Positions 18,770 through 28,575 are shown, numbered from the stretch's first letter. The stretch: DNA of 54,070 bases from Chitinophagaceae bacterium UBA2375 (GCA_002343985.1 DDTB01000031.1:1-54070), one strand, 5' to 3'. Numbers and translations: made by a program. Notes: a model not told the origin generated them from the letters alone.

Positions 18770-20380
18770 TTACTCAAATAACTCGAGTTTATGCTTGGGC
18801 CTTCTTTTTTCCTGCCATTGAAAATTCTTCAGGTATTTCTGATCGGCTGGGATGCTTCGCATTGGGAATAATGTACCTTCCACATTATTCAGCAATTTGA
18901 TGCGGTTTAATTCTTTGTTCACAAAGAAAATATCAATCACATCCCCTTTGCTTCTGTTCATGCCCACATAGGCGCTGTCATCGTCCTGCGGGTAGAAAAT
19001 GCTTTCTGCCGGGGACCCTTTCACCCGCGTATAATCCATCTGCCCTTCCTTAAAATATGCATGTATGGTTCGCCCGCCAATCTGGTTAAACAATCCCTGG
19101 TTGGTTTGGTTGATGACCATGCCATTATAAAAAACCTCCAGCAACTTCGGTTGCTGCTTCTCCGTGAACATGTAAATGGTATCACCGGTTACCTGCGATT
19201 TATTGCTCCAGAAAATTGGCTCGCGGTACATCCTGAATACAGAATCCTCCGTTGAATAATATAAGCTATCGCAGGCCGCCTGCAATGAGTCATTGAATAT
19301 CCGTACGTGATGAAAGGCGAGAAAATACCGGATAGAATCTTTGGCACTCGTGCCCATGGCTTTAGTTTCCTTGAGCGTATCGTTCACCAAAACGGTTTTA
19401 TTGAGGCTGCTGTCGTATAACCGCATGCCTGAAAACAATGTATCCGCGGAAATATAAGTGCTATCATTATCGCGGTAAATGATCATGACTGGCTTACGCG
19501 AAGCCAGGAAGGAATTCTTTTTTTTATCGAGCAGGATCTGGTTGCCCAGCACAATCACTTTGTTGACGCTATCCACCAGCTTGCCATTATCTTCAATCTG
19601 TATGATGCCTGTCTTGTCATCCACTGCCATCTTGCCGCCGGTCATCATCCTGGTGCTGTCGCGGAACACCGTCTTATCAAGGAATACGGCTTCGCCGGTT
19701 TCAAGGTTGTAAGTACCCGACCTGGTGTCGAGGACTCCATCATCGCTGACAATATGCGTCGGTGAAATAAAATAGGCTTCTTTCACATATGTATTATAGC
19801 GGAGGCTATCGGCACGCATATCATATTTCGGGTCAACCAGGTGCACATTTTCTTTGAAAAAAACATCCCTGCTGTCTGAGTAATAGGTAGCGCTCCGGCT
19901 GGTAAGTACAGTCTTCCCATTCACCACTTTACCGCCTTCCTGGTAATTGGCAATGCCTGTTTGGATATTATACGTGAGGTCTTCCGTGGTTAATGTGGCT
20001 TTGCCATCTGTCAGCCTAACCGATTTTTTCAGGTAGGCCACTTGCTCGGCACCGATGTATTTGAGGTATTGCGCGTACGTATGCACGGTATCGGCGTCAT
20101 TGATGTGTACATTTCCAAAAACTTCTGCAATGCCCGTCAATTGGTTCAGCACGATGCTGTCGCCATGCAGGATGGTATTTCCCTGGCGGACAATGGCATT
20201 GCCGGCAAGTGTTTGTAAAACCGTGGCGGAATCAATGGTTTTTTGGCGAAGGCTGCGGGCCTGTACAATCTGAATGATCTTTGTACTGTCGGCTGTGAGG
20301 GAAACTACCTGTTGCGCATACCCGAAAATTGCGGGGAATGACATTAATAATAAAATCAGCAGTTTCCTGCAATGCCGCAT
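18770..20380 (-). CDS. OstA-like (LptA/LptD N-domain) periplasmic protein
   Basis: From the chosen start (MRHCRKLLILLLMSF) the protein has 536 residues; an in-frame ATG at 20416 would add 12 residues and make an unusually long signal-peptide front. After the signal peptide come repeated OstA beta-jellyroll strands, for example GNAIVRQGNTILHGDSIVLN and GNVHINDADTVHTYAQYLKY. This fold binds lipid A or LPS on its way to the outer membrane. Bacteroidota OstA-like proteins of this size are longer than E. coli LptA. It follows the MlaD-like gene by a short gap, and lptD lies nearby on the other strand, which supports a role in LPS transport. Confidence 0.88.
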   Translation of the reverse strand: MRHCRKLLILLLMSFPAIFGYAQQVVSLTADSTKIIQIVQARSLRQKTIDSATVLQTLAGNAIVRQGNTILHGDSIVLNQLTGIAEVFGNVHINDADTVHTYAQYLKYIGAEQVAYLKKSVRLTDGKATLTTEDLTYNIQTGIANYQEGGKVVNGKTVLTSRSATYYSDSRDVFFKENVHLVDPKYDMRADSLRYNTYVKEAYFISPTHIVSDDGVLDTRSGTYNLETGEAVFLDKTVFRDSTRMMTGGKMAVDDKTGIIQIEDNGKLVDSVNKVIVLGNQILLDKKKNSFLASRKPVMIIYRDNDSTYISADTLFSGMRLYDSSLNKTVLVNDTLKETKAMGTSAKDSIRYFLAFHHVRIFNDSLQAACDSLYYSTEDSVFRMYREPIFWSNKSQVTGDTIYMFTEKQQPKLLEVFYNGMVINQTNQGLFNQIGGRTIHAYFKEGQMDYTRVKGSPAESIFYPQDDDSAYVGMNRSKGDVIDIFFVNKELNRIKLLNNVEGTLFPMRSIPADQKYLKNFQWQEKRRPKHKLELFE

Positions 20381-20422
20381 GCGCCTCAGGGTATGGGAGT
20401 TGCTCCGCATGAACAATGGGGC

Positions 20423-21451
20423 TTAGTTATTTTTTTTGTCTACGATGATATAAGGCGCATTCAGCGTATCGGGCTGTGGCAGCATCAGCGGTTCAGCCGT
20501 TTTCTTTTTGCCAAATACGGAAATGCTCAGGTAGCGTTTCGGGTTCATACGGATATCATCCAGCAGGAGATTGAGTTTGTTACCGGTGGATGCAAGGTTC
20601 CTGTATAAACTCGGGTCGTTCAGCAACAAACCAATAGATCCGTTTCCACTGTTCATCTTGGCAGTCATAGCCTGCAATTCCTTAATTGTGCCTTCAAGTG
20701 TATTCAAGGTTTTCTGCAAATCAAGTTCTGCCAGTTTTCCCGTGGCGGAATCAAGGTTTGAAATCACATGGCTGATTTTCGCGTTGTTCGATGCCATATT
20801 ACCTGTGATCGAACTGACGTTATTCATAGTTTTCGCGATGGAACCGGTTTCAGCAGCCAGCATGCTTTGTAATGATGCGGCAGATTGAACCATGGAAGCC
20901 GTAACCTGGTTCAGGTTTGCGAGCAAGTCGCTGATATTCCGTTTCGCCTTTTGGTCAACCACACTGTTCACATTGCTGATCAGGGAATCGAGTGTGCCAA
21001 GGGATTTATTGACCTGGTACAAGACGGGGTCAACCTTTTTCATGACATCATCCAGTAAGCCTTCTGATGCCACAGTGTTGATGGTGTCTTTATTTTTTAA
21101 ATAATCGCTGGCATTGCCCAGTTTGATTTCAACTTTTGTAATATTAAGTGGGTTGGGTGCGATGACTGCGATGGAGTTATTGGGTATGCGGATATCTTCA
21201 TTGATATTGAATGTCACCTGGATACGGCGCATATCAGGATCAGGTTCAATTTTACCGACAGTGCCCACCTGGAAACCATTAATGATGACTGGGTTTGAAG
21301 CCGTCAATCCCTCGATGTTTTCATACGTGCCATAAATCACCAGGCTCTTCGAAAAAAGTTTATTGCCTTTCAGGAAATTGAAACCGAGGATGAGTAGCGT
21401 AATGCCCACAATCGCGAGCGCACCTACTTTTGTTTCATTAGAAATTTTCAT
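20423..21451 (-). CDS. MlaD/MCE-family lipid-transport protein
   Basis: This 342-residue protein has one N-terminal membrane anchor (VGALAIVGITLLILGFNFL, about 10-28) and a single MCE domain (about 35-115: YENIEGLTASNPVIINGFQV, then the PLNITKVEIKLG strand). A long helical region follows (about 130-290) with many Asn, Ser and Leu heptads that could form a needle or coiled coil. MCE proteins hold hydrophobic tunnels that carry phospholipids between the inner and outer membranes, usually with an MlaE/MlaF ABC transporter. No such transporter lies in this window. It stands between the amidase (102 bp upstream) and the OstA-like gene in one run of minus-strand envelope genes. Confidence 0.92.
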   Translation of the reverse strand: MKISNETKVGALAIVGITLLILGFNFLKGNKLFSKSLVIYGTYENIEGLTASNPVIINGFQVGTVGKIEPDPDMRRIQVTFNINEDIRIPNNSIAVIAPNPLNITKVEIKLGNASDYLKNKDTINTVASEGLLDDVMKKVDPVLYQVNKSLGTLDSLISNVNSVVDQKAKRNISDLLANLNQVTASMVQSAASLQSMLAAETGSIAKTMNNVSSITGNMASNNAKISHVISNLDSATGKLAELDLQKTLNTLEGTIKELQAMTAKMNSGNGSIGLLLNDPSLYRNLASTGNKLNLLLDDIRMNPKRYLSISVFGKKKTAEPLMLPQPDTLNAPYIIVDKKNN

Positions 21452-21553
21452 TTGGTATCGTCAGCAGTTTTAGATCTGGTGAATTTATGGCTAATTGATT
21501 GTAAGCCCTGTTAATATAATGTATTATCATCAAAATAATGTAAAAACCAATCC

Positions 21554-22513
21554 TTACCTCGCATCTGTTGCATGCTTAGGCGCTTCCAGCATATTCTTAT
21601 ACCTGATGACCGCTTTGGTAATGACTTCAGCCATTTCCTGCTGCCCTTTTTCACTGCTCAGGTAACGTTCATCTTCCGGGTTATTGATAAAGCCTGTTTC
21701 GATCAGGATCGCGGGCATGTTGGTGGCCTGCAGCACCCAAATGCCTTTTTGGCGCTGGTTCACACCCAGGGCCGGCCTGCCGGTTTTTTCCACTTCTTCA
21801 TTCAAAATGGTGGCAATCCTGTCGCTCTTTTCCTGGTACAGTTTCGCATAAACCTGCGCCAATAACCTCCCTTCGGGTGTGTTGAAATCGAAACTGCTAT
21901 AGGTTGAATCTGTTCCGCTTTCTATCTCAAATTCACCTTCTTCCTGCATGATGGCTCTCAGCTTATCACTCGTTTTGTGTGCTGCGAAAATCCACACACT
22001 TGTACCGTTTCGGGTCAGCGGGAGTTTGAAATGCTCATATATGGGCTCATCCACCTGGTAAGGCGTTTTGATTTTCTTTTTATTCTTCCCTTTTCCTTTA
22101 TAACTGATCTTATACCTCGTTACAGTTCGGGTGCCAACCTGTCGCCGGCCTGTCTTCAATGGGCCGGAATCAGCGTGTATGCATAAAAAGAGGTCGCCTT
22201 TATTGTCATTTGCGATTTTTGCCTTTTCCTTTGGGTCCTGGAATACGTCTGTTGTGCGGGTTGGGACAACATTCAGTTCCGGAAGCTGCTTTTTTAATTC
22301 CGCCACCGTCTTTAATGCGATAGCCAGGGTTACGTCTTTTTCTTTCGACCGGAGTGAGTGTTCGTATTGTCCAACAGCGCCCACATCATTCCCCCCGTGC
22401 CCGGCATCCACAATAATGGTTTTAAGCTTTTTGGGGGATTGAGCGGATGCAGAGGATACAGACAAGAAAAACAGTGCAAGGAAAAGCTTGGCGGCTACAG
22501 AAATTCTCAGCAT
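21554..22513 (-). CDS. N-acetylmuramoyl-L-alanine amidase (Amidase_3)
   Basis: The 319-residue periplasmic peptidoglycan hydrolase has a signal peptide (MLRISVAAKLFLALFFLSV ... ASAQ, about 1-25). The catalytic domain shows the zinc-site order of the AmiC family: IIVDAGHGGNDVGAVG (first His), a following Glu in RSKEKDVTLA, CIHADSG (second His) and ILIETGFINNPEDE (catalytic Glu). An insertion of Lys-rich sequence (about 130-155, KGKGKNKKKIK) interrupts the domain, as is common in Bacteroidota members. It cuts the amide bond between muramic acid and the stem peptide. It heads the minus-strand run MlaD-OstA-unknown-nnr and is divergent from lptD. Confidence 0.94.
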   Translation of the reverse strand: MLRISVAAKLFLALFFLSVSSASAQSPKKLKTIIVDAGHGGNDVGAVGQYEHSLRSKEKDVTLAIALKTVAELKKQLPELNVVPTRTTDVFQDPKEKAKIANDNKGDLFLCIHADSGPLKTGRRQVGTRTVTRYKISYKGKGKNKKKIKTPYQVDEPIYEHFKLPLTRNGTSVWIFAAHKTSDKLRAIMQEEGEFEIESGTDSTYSSFDFNTPEGRLLAQVYAKLYQEKSDRIATILNEEVEKTGRPALGVNQRQKGIWVLQATNMPAILIETGFINNPEDERYLSSEKGQQEMAEVITKAVIRYKNMLEAPKHATDAR

Positions 22514-22580
22514 GTTTTATCCGGTTGTTTTTAATAAGGTATTTATGTAATAATTCACAATTACATTCTTTGAATATGGT

Positions 22581-22588
22581 TATTTTTG
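22581..22588 (+). promoter_or_regulatory. -7 box of lptD
   Basis: TATTTTTG matches TAnnTTTG and lies only 12 bp before the lptD start, which would give a very short leader. The upstream TTG element is not obvious. Confidence 0.5.
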
Positions 22589-22600
22589 CCCACGACTGCT

Positions 22601-25366
22601 ATGGACCAACGCAACAAAGGTAATGTAAAAAAGAGTTTAGGCTGGTTATTGATCCCTGCGCTGGCAATATTAACATTACATTCCGCAGTCATTGGATCGG
22701 CCCCATTTCAATTTTACAGTTTTTTAACGAATGACACTGTTCCCATCCGTCAAACAAAGGATAGCGGACTACCAACAGCGCCGCTGCCCGAAACTTTATT
22801 GCCTGTACGCGACAGCCTCCCAACGCGCAAAAGCATCCCCAGTACAGGAAACGATACAACCCTAGTACCCACATTGGATACATTTTCTTTTAAGATGTCG
22901 AAGGACACACTCGATGCCCCTGTAACGTATCATGCCGAAGACTCCATGATCGTGGATGTGCCGGGAAAGAAGATCATGTTGTATGGCAAGAAATCAGACG
23001 TTACTTATGCGGATAATGAACTGACTGCACCCAAAATCGAATTTGACCAACGCACCAACCTGGTGAAGGCCGAACTGATCAAAGACAGCACGGGGCAGGT
23101 CATTGCTTATCCCACATATATCCAGACCGATTTTAAATCGATCAGCGATACGATTGTATTTAATATGAAAACAGGTAAGGGCCTGACCAAGGGGACTTAC
23201 ACCCAGCAGGGTGAAATGTTCGTGTATGGGGAGAAGATTAAAAAGGTGGATGACGAAACATTCTATGCCTTGCGAGGCCGTTTCACTACCTGTAACCTTG
23301 ATACGCCGCACTTCGCGTTTGTTAGCAGCAAGGTAAAACTGATCAATAAAAAAATGGCTTTCACAGGGCCGGTGCATCCTGAAATTGAAGGTGTGCCCTT
23401 GCCGGTGGTTTTGCCATTTGGTATATATCCATTATCTCAGGGCAGGCATTCGGGTTTAATAGCGCCAAGCTGGACGGCCAACGAACAATTGGGCCTTGCA
23501 CTGGAAGGACTCGGATATTACAAAGTACTCAATGATAATTGGGATGCCGTATTCCGCGGGACCATTTATTCTTATGGCGGGTGGACGGCCAATCTTAGTC
23601 CCCGGTATTTTAAACGGTACCGGTACCAGGGTAATTTATCCATTGATGTGCAGCGGTTCAAGAATGGGTTTAAGGGAGACCCGGATTTTTCGAACACACA
23701 AACATTCAATATCCGTTGGTCGCATAGCGCCGATGCAAAGGCAAGGCCGGGTGTTACCTTCAGTGCGAATGTCAATGCCGGCAGCAGCAAATTCAATTCA
23801 TTAGTGCCCAACAGCCCGGTACGGAATTTCACCAACCAGTTGAATTCATCCATCACGTATTCCAAGGTCTGGAAAGACAAACCTTATAATATTTCCATTA
23901 GCGCCAACCACAACCAGAATACGGTACAGCGGCTCATCAATGTAAACCTCCCGGATGTATCGTTTAACATGAATACCCTGTATCCATTCCGCAGGAAAGA
24001 AGCCGTAGGCTCGCTAAAATGGTATGAAAACATTGGCGTGGCTTTAAATACAAACGCCAGGAGCCTGACATCATTTTATGATACGGCAGGTAATATTGGT
24101 AAGCAAATTATGGACAGGCTGCAATGGGGCGCATCGCACAGTGTACCCATCACTTTGTCATTGCCCCCGATCGGGCCTTTGCAGGTATCCCCAACCGTTA
24201 GTTACCGCGAAAACTGGTACCAGCAAAAACTCCGCAGGCAATGGAACCCCAATGATAAAAAAGTTGACTCCATCATCAATAAAGGTTTTTACTCCGCCAG
24301 GGATATGAGTTTCGGCTTAGGTATCACTACACGAATATTCGGCATGTTCGGGTTTAGTAAAAAAAGCGCGATCCAGGCCATCCGGCATGAGATCCGGCCC
24401 AGTATTGCGATCAGTTACAAACCCAACATGAACCGTAATAATCATTATAATGTGCAGGTTGATACAACGGGCAGGGTAGCCAGGTATTCATATTATGAAG
24501 GCAGCGTGTTTGGCGCATTTTCGGAAGGCCGATTTGGCGGGATTAATTTTGGCATCGACAATAATATCCAGATGAAAGTACGCGACCGGAAGGGCACGGC
24601 AGATTCGGGGCAGGTTCCGGTGAAAAAGGTGGCATTGATTGATGGGTTCTCCATTTCGGGCAATTATAATTTTCTTGCCGACTCTTTCCGGATGAGCCCT
24701 TTGAGCATGTCGGCACGGAGTACATTATTTGAAAAAGTGAACATCACGGCCAATGCGGTCTTTGATCCATACCTAACGGGGCCGGATGGACGCGTTATTG
24801 ATAAATTGGTCTGGAGCCGGAGGCCGCTCTCATTGGGTAGCATGACCAGCGCGGGCATATCGTTACAAAGCCAGTTCCAGGGAGGAGAGAAAAAACAGGG
24901 CGGGGCAGGGCCTGATCAATTCCTCAGCCAGCAAAACATGATCAATAATTTCCCGTTGGATGAGTTTCAGCAGGAAGCCGCGTTGATCAGCAATAACCCG
25001 GGCGATTTTGCTGACTTCTCCATACCATGGTCTGTTGATTTCTCTTATTCCCTGAGGCTTAGCCGTACAAGGTCATTGAGCAGGCCGGGTTCTTTCGACA
25101 GCAATATCAACCAGGATGTCAGCTTCAATAATTCCATCAACCTGACACCAAAATGGAAGATTGGCATGACCGGTTCATATAATATCACCGCGAAAGAAAT
25201 CGGCGTATTGAGTATGTATCTGTCCAGGGATTTGCATTGCTGGCAAATGTCGATCAATGTGGCGCCGGTGGGCAGGTACCGTTTCTTCACTATCAACATC
25301 AGTCCTAAATCGCCTATGCTCAGGGATATCAAAGTAAACAGGACGCGGTTCTTCTACGATCTGTAA
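22601..25366 (+). CDS. LptD-like outer-membrane LPS assembly protein
   Basis: The protein has 921 residues from the ATG (MDQRNKGNVKKSLGW); a TTG five codons upstream lies inside the -7 box and is unlikely to be used. An N-terminal hydrophobic segment (about 15-35) is followed by a Pro/Thr-rich linker, an OstA-type periplasmic domain (about 100-260: VPGKKIMLYGKKSDVTYADN, FTTCNLDTPHFAF) and a large beta-barrel domain (LPFGIYPLSQGRHSGLIAPS onward) ending in an aromatic-rich strand (TRFFYDL). It matches the Bacteroidota LptD family, which inserts LPS into the outer leaflet. It is divergent from the amidase-MlaD-OstA operon. Confidence 0.92.
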   Translation: MDQRNKGNVKKSLGWLLIPALAILTLHSAVIGSAPFQFYSFLTNDTVPIRQTKDSGLPTAPLPETLLPVRDSLPTRKSIPSTGNDTTLVPTLDTFSFKMSKDTLDAPVTYHAEDSMIVDVPGKKIMLYGKKSDVTYADNELTAPKIEFDQRTNLVKAELIKDSTGQVIAYPTYIQTDFKSISDTIVFNMKTGKGLTKGTYTQQGEMFVYGEKIKKVDDETFYALRGRFTTCNLDTPHFAFVSSKVKLINKKMAFTGPVHPEIEGVPLPVVLPFGIYPLSQGRHSGLIAPSWTANEQLGLALEGLGYYKVLNDNWDAVFRGTIYSYGGWTANLSPRYFKRYRYQGNLSIDVQRFKNGFKGDPDFSNTQTFNIRWSHSADAKARPGVTFSANVNAGSSKFNSLVPNSPVRNFTNQLNSSITYSKVWKDKPYNISISANHNQNTVQRLINVNLPDVSFNMNTLYPFRRKEAVGSLKWYENIGVALNTNARSLTSFYDTAGNIGKQIMDRLQWGASHSVPITLSLPPIGPLQVSPTVSYRENWYQQKLRRQWNPNDKKVDSIINKGFYSARDMSFGLGITTRIFGMFGFSKKSAIQAIRHEIRPSIAISYKPNMNRNNHYNVQVDTTGRVARYSYYEGSVFGAFSEGRFGGINFGIDNNIQMKVRDRKGTADSGQVPVKKVALIDGFSISGNYNFLADSFRMSPLSMSARSTLFEKVNITANAVFDPYLTGPDGRVIDKLVWSRRPLSLGSMTSAGISLQSQFQGGEKKQGGAGPDQFLSQQNMINNFPLDEFQQEAALISNNPGDFADFSIPWSVDFSYSLRLSRTRSLSRPGSFDSNINQDVSFNNSINLTPKWKIGMTGSYNITAKEIGVLSMYLSRDLHCWQMSINVAPVGRYRFFTINISPKSPMLRDIKVNRTRFFYDL

Positions 25367-25393
25367 TCAAGTAAACATCAGGCAGTGCAGGAT

Positions 25394-26128
25394 TTACTTT
25401 TTTGTATACTCGTTCAGCATGATTTGATATACTTCTTCTTTAAGAGCATCCACTGATTTGCATTTGGATGTAACAGGGGGTAAAAATTCCATGCTGAGTT
25501 TCTGAGGCAGGAAATAAAATGATTTATGGATGGGCATGGCTTCGCGTGTGCCCCGGATAATTGTTGGTATTACGTCTTTACCGGATAATACCGCCAATTT
25601 GAAAGCTCCGTCGTAAAAAGGTTTCAGGGGTTTATCTGTTCTATTGCGGGTTCCTTCCGGATAGATGCACATATGCATACCGTTCGACAAAACTTTTTTC
25701 ATTTGTTCAAAGCTGCGGGAACGGCTTGTATCGCTGCTGCGGTCAACCAGGACGGAACCTTTTTGATAAAACCAGCCAAACAAGGGGACTTTCGCGAAGG
25801 ATGCTTTCGCGATGGTTTTATTGGGGCCGGGCACATAGGGGCATGATAAAGGAACATCCAGCAAGGCGTTATGGTTAAACACCACTACATACTGTTCACC
25901 TTTCGCAAAATTATGTTTACCCTTGATCCTGAATGAGCATCCCGCCAGGTGCAACCACATGTTCATCCACATGCGCGATACCCAGAGAAAATAGACTTGT
26001 CCGCGGGGTTCTTTCATCAGGTATGAAAGCATGGCCGGCAAAAAAATGACGAGAAAGCTCAGGATAAAACTGATCAAGGCCCACAGTGCCCAAATCCTGG
26101 CGAATATGTTTTTAAATAAATTTTTCAT
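25394..26128 (-). CDS. plsC: 1-acyl-sn-glycerol-3-phosphate acyltransferase (PlsC-like)
   Basis: The protein has 244 residues and an N-terminal membrane segment (about 14-38). The acyltransferase catalytic motif NHNALLD (85-91) fits NHx4D, and the phosphate-binding motif YPEGTRNR lies at 156-163. It transfers an acyl chain to lysophosphatidic acid to make phosphatidic acid, the precursor of membrane phospholipids; a related lyso-lipid acyltransferase role cannot be excluded. Its start overlaps the ung stop by 4 bp (ATGA), so translation of the two is probably coupled. Confidence 0.93.
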   Translation of the reverse strand: MKNLFKNIFARIWALWALISFILSFLVIFLPAMLSYLMKEPRGQVYFLWVSRMWMNMWLHLAGCSFRIKGKHNFAKGEQYVVVFNHNALLDVPLSCPYVPGPNKTIAKASFAKVPLFGWFYQKGSVLVDRSSDTSRSRSFEQMKKVLSNGMHMCIYPEGTRNRTDKPLKPFYDGAFKLAVLSGKDVIPTIIRGTREAMPIHKSFYFLPQKLSMEFLPPVTSKCKSVDALKEEVYQIMLNEYTKK

Positions 26129-26808
26129 GATGCTTGTAAGCCCCAGTCAATTGGGTCGAGCCCGTCTGCCACCAGGAACGCGTTTGTTTTGGAAAAATGC
26201 CTGCATCCAAAGAAACCTTTATCCGCTGAAAAAGGCGAGGGGTGGGCCGCTTTCAGCACATGGTGCTTTGTTTCGTCGATCAATTCCTGCTTTTCCTGGG
26301 CAAATTTACCCCATAAGAGGAACACAAGGTTTCCTTTCCGGTCAGATAGTTCGCTGATAACGGAATTGGTAAAATCGGCCCATCCAATATTGGCATGGCT
26401 AAAGGGTTCGCCGGCTCGGACCGTTAACGCGGCATTCAAGAGGAGCACCCCCTGGCGTGCCCAGGAGCTGAGGTCGCCAAATCCAGGGGGCACTTTTATG
26501 CCCAGGTCTGCCTGCAATTCTTTGAATATGTTTTGTAAAGAAGGAGGAGGGTTGACGCCGGCAGGTACTGAAAAGCTGAGCCCCATCGCCTGTCCGGCCC
26601 CATGATAAGGGTCCTGGCCAATGATCACAACCTTCACATGACTAAAAGGAGTGGTATTGAAAGCGTTGAAAATCAATGTGCCGGGAGGATAAATGGTTTT
26701 TCCCTGCGATTTTTCGGTTTTGAGGAACAAGACAATCTGTTCAAAATATGCCTTTCGGAACTCATCCCTTAATACAAGCTTCCATTCCGGGTCTATTTGT
26801 ACATCCAT
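26125..26808 (-). CDS. ung: Uracil-DNA glycosylase (family 1)
   Basis: The 227-residue enzyme removes uracil from DNA in base excision repair. It carries the family-1 motifs: GQDPYHG at 64-70 with the catalytic Asp66, LLLNAALTVRAGEP near 122-135, the VFLLWG strand, and HPSPFSADKGFFGCRHF near 190 with the catalytic His. The length is normal. It overlaps plsC by 4 bp, and the tRNA-Arg terminator lies 35 bp upstream. Confidence 0.97.
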   Translation of the reverse strand: MDVQIDPEWKLVLRDEFRKAYFEQIVLFLKTEKSQGKTIYPPGTLIFNAFNTTPFSHVKVVIIGQDPYHGAGQAMGLSFSVPAGVNPPPSLQNIFKELQADLGIKVPPGFGDLSSWARQGVLLLNAALTVRAGEPFSHANIGWADFTNSVISELSDRKGNLVFLLWGKFAQEKQELIDETKHHVLKAAHPSPFSADKGFFGCRHFSKTNAFLVADGLDPIDWGLQAS

Positions 26809-26842
26809 GGACTGATTTTTGCCAGATTGTTGAAAATAAAAG

Positions 26843-26863
26843 GGCGGATAAGGTATATCCGCC
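26843..26863 (-). terminator. Terminator of tRNA-Arg
   Basis: GGCGGATA and TATCCGCC form an 8-bp stem with a 5-nt loop directly after the tRNA on the minus strand, followed by a T-rich run. Confidence 0.8.
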
Positions 26864-26866
26864 TGG

Positions 26867-26940
<74 letters not shown>

Positions 26941-26949
26941 GGAGCGCTG

Positions 26950-26957
26950 CAAAGATA
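26950..26957 (-). promoter_or_regulatory. -7 box of tRNA-Arg
   Basis: TATCTTTG on the minus strand fits TAnnTTTG and lies 9 bp upstream of the tRNA 5' end, the spacing expected if transcription starts close to the mature end. Confidence 0.65.
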
Positions 26958-27091
26958 ATATATAATCATGGCTATCAGGGCTTTTTTAGCGTTTGGTGCA
27001 GCATTTGCACATTATAGTGGTCTATGTGGATATATTAACCATAAAATGGGAGATATCAAAGAAATAAAATTATAATATTGTTAAAAATACC

Positions 27092-27122
27092 TTGATTGGT
27101 ATATAATTACATAGTACATTTG
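27092..27122 (+). promoter_or_regulatory. Strong Bacteroidota promoter of the OmpA-family gene
   Basis: TTG (27092-27094), a 20-nt spacer and TACATTTG (27115-27122) match the consensus exactly. The leader is about 65 nt and contains a small hairpin, ATCTCT/AGAGAT (27144-27165). Confidence 0.8.
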
Positions 27123-27192
27123 CTACTTAAAACATTAAACATAATCTCTGACCGACCTTAGAGATCACTTTTTAAATCAAAATTTAGCGTTT

Positions 27193-28527
27193 ATGAAACA
27201 AAAACTTGTGTTTGTCTCTGCTGCTGTACTGGCGATGTCGCTTAGCGCATTTGCCCAGAATGGAGGCAAAAACCGCACAGCCCGTGATAGCAGGGTTGGC
27301 ATACACATTAACTCTTTGGATATCAAAACCCCACAGGTGTTGAAGGACGACAATGCTCCGCGTACCCTGGCTGGTTTCAAAGAGCACAGCTTCGGTTTCT
27401 CCCTGTCTTATTGGAGGGCTTTAACGTCTAAACTTGACCTGTCTGGCCGTATCAATGGTATGTTCCACGATTACGCTGGTGAAGACAGGAATGAAAATAC
27501 CCTGAAGCAGGAAATAGGCCTGGAAATTGAACCAGCTTTGAACGCTTACCTGTTTAAGCGTGAGAGCATGTTCAACGCTTTCCTGACTGCCGGTATCGGT
27601 GCCGGTACTTACACTGGTGAATTCGGTGCTTATGTACCAACCGGTGTTGGTCTGCAGGCCCAGTTCAACGAAAAATCATGGATCATGCTCCAGGCTCAAT
27701 ATCGTTGGACCCTGACTAAAGATGTATTGAAAGATAACCTGTTCTATTCACTGGGTGTTGCTACCCGCCTGGGTAAAAAAGCCCCTAAGGTAGTTCCTCC
27801 ACCACCAGCACCGGTTGTACTTGACCGCGATGGTGACGGTGTAAATGATACAGATGACAAATGCCCGGATGTAGCTGGCCTCGCTGCCCTGCAAGGTTGC
27901 CCTGACCGTGACGGTGACGGTATTGCTGACGGCGACGACAAGTGCCCGGATGTAAAAGGTACTGCTAAATACCAAGGTTGCCCGATTCCTGATACTGATG
28001 GTGACGGCATCAATGACGAAGAAGATAAATGCGTAACTGTTAAAGGTCTGGCACGCTACCAGGGTTGCCCAATTCCTGATGGTGACAATGATGGCGTAAA
28101 CGACGAAGAAGACAAATGTCCAACTCGTCCTGGCCCGGCCAGCAACATGGGTTGCCCCGAAATTTCTAAGGCTGTAATCGAAAAAATCAATGTAGCTGCT
28201 AAGAATATCTTCTTCGCTACAGGTAGTTCAAAACTGCTGGCTAAATCTAATAAGTCACTCGACGAAGTGGTTAGCCTGCTGAAAGCTGACGAAAGCCTGA
28301 TGATCAACATCGACGGACACACTGATATCACTGGTTCACGCGACAAGAATGTTGCCCTGTCTGAATCACGTGCTAATGCCGTGAAAGCTTACCTGTCATC
28401 AAAAGGTATCGCTGACAACAGGATGACTGCTACCGGTTTCGGTCCTGATAAGCCAATCGCCGACAACAAAACTGCTGCCGGCCGCGCTAAGAACCGCCGC
28501 GTGGAAATGAACGTTCGCAACTATTAA
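27193..28527 (+). CDS. OmpA-family outer-membrane protein with TSP3 repeats
   Basis: The 444-residue protein has a signal peptide (about 1-22, ending AFAQ), an N-terminal beta-barrel-like region (about 30-200), and a proline hinge (VVPPPPAPVVLDRDGDG). Four calcium-binding thrombospondin type 3 repeats follow (about 213-325, DxDGDGxxDxxDKCP), then a C-terminal OmpA domain (about 335-444: NIDGHTDITGSRDKN, LSESRANAVKAYL, NRRVEMN) that binds peptidoglycan. It should tether the outer membrane to the wall. Codon use is strongly biased to GGT, GCT, CTG and AAC compared with its neighbours. Together with the strong promoter and terminator this points to very high expression. Confidence 0.95.
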   Translation: MKQKLVFVSAAVLAMSLSAFAQNGGKNRTARDSRVGIHINSLDIKTPQVLKDDNAPRTLAGFKEHSFGFSLSYWRALTSKLDLSGRINGMFHDYAGEDRNENTLKQEIGLEIEPALNAYLFKRESMFNAFLTAGIGAGTYTGEFGAYVPTGVGLQAQFNEKSWIMLQAQYRWTLTKDVLKDNLFYSLGVATRLGKKAPKVVPPPPAPVVLDRDGDGVNDTDDKCPDVAGLAALQGCPDRDGDGIADGDDKCPDVKGTAKYQGCPIPDTDGDGINDEEDKCVTVKGLARYQGCPIPDGDNDGVNDEEDKCPTRPGPASNMGCPEISKAVIEKINVAAKNIFFATGSSKLLAKSNKSLDEVVSLLKADESLMINIDGHTDITGSRDKNVALSESRANAVKAYLSSKGIADNRMTATGFGPDKPIADNKTAAGRAKNRRVEMNVRNY

Positions 28528-28548
28528 TCCTTAACCGGATCACATGAT

Positions 28549-28575
28549 AAAGCCCCTCGAAAAACGAGGGGCTTT
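28549..28575 (+). terminator. Terminator of the OmpA-family gene
   Basis: AAAGCCCCTCG and CGAGGGGCTTT make an 11-bp perfect stem with a 5-A loop, 21 bp after the stop codon. Confidence 0.9.
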
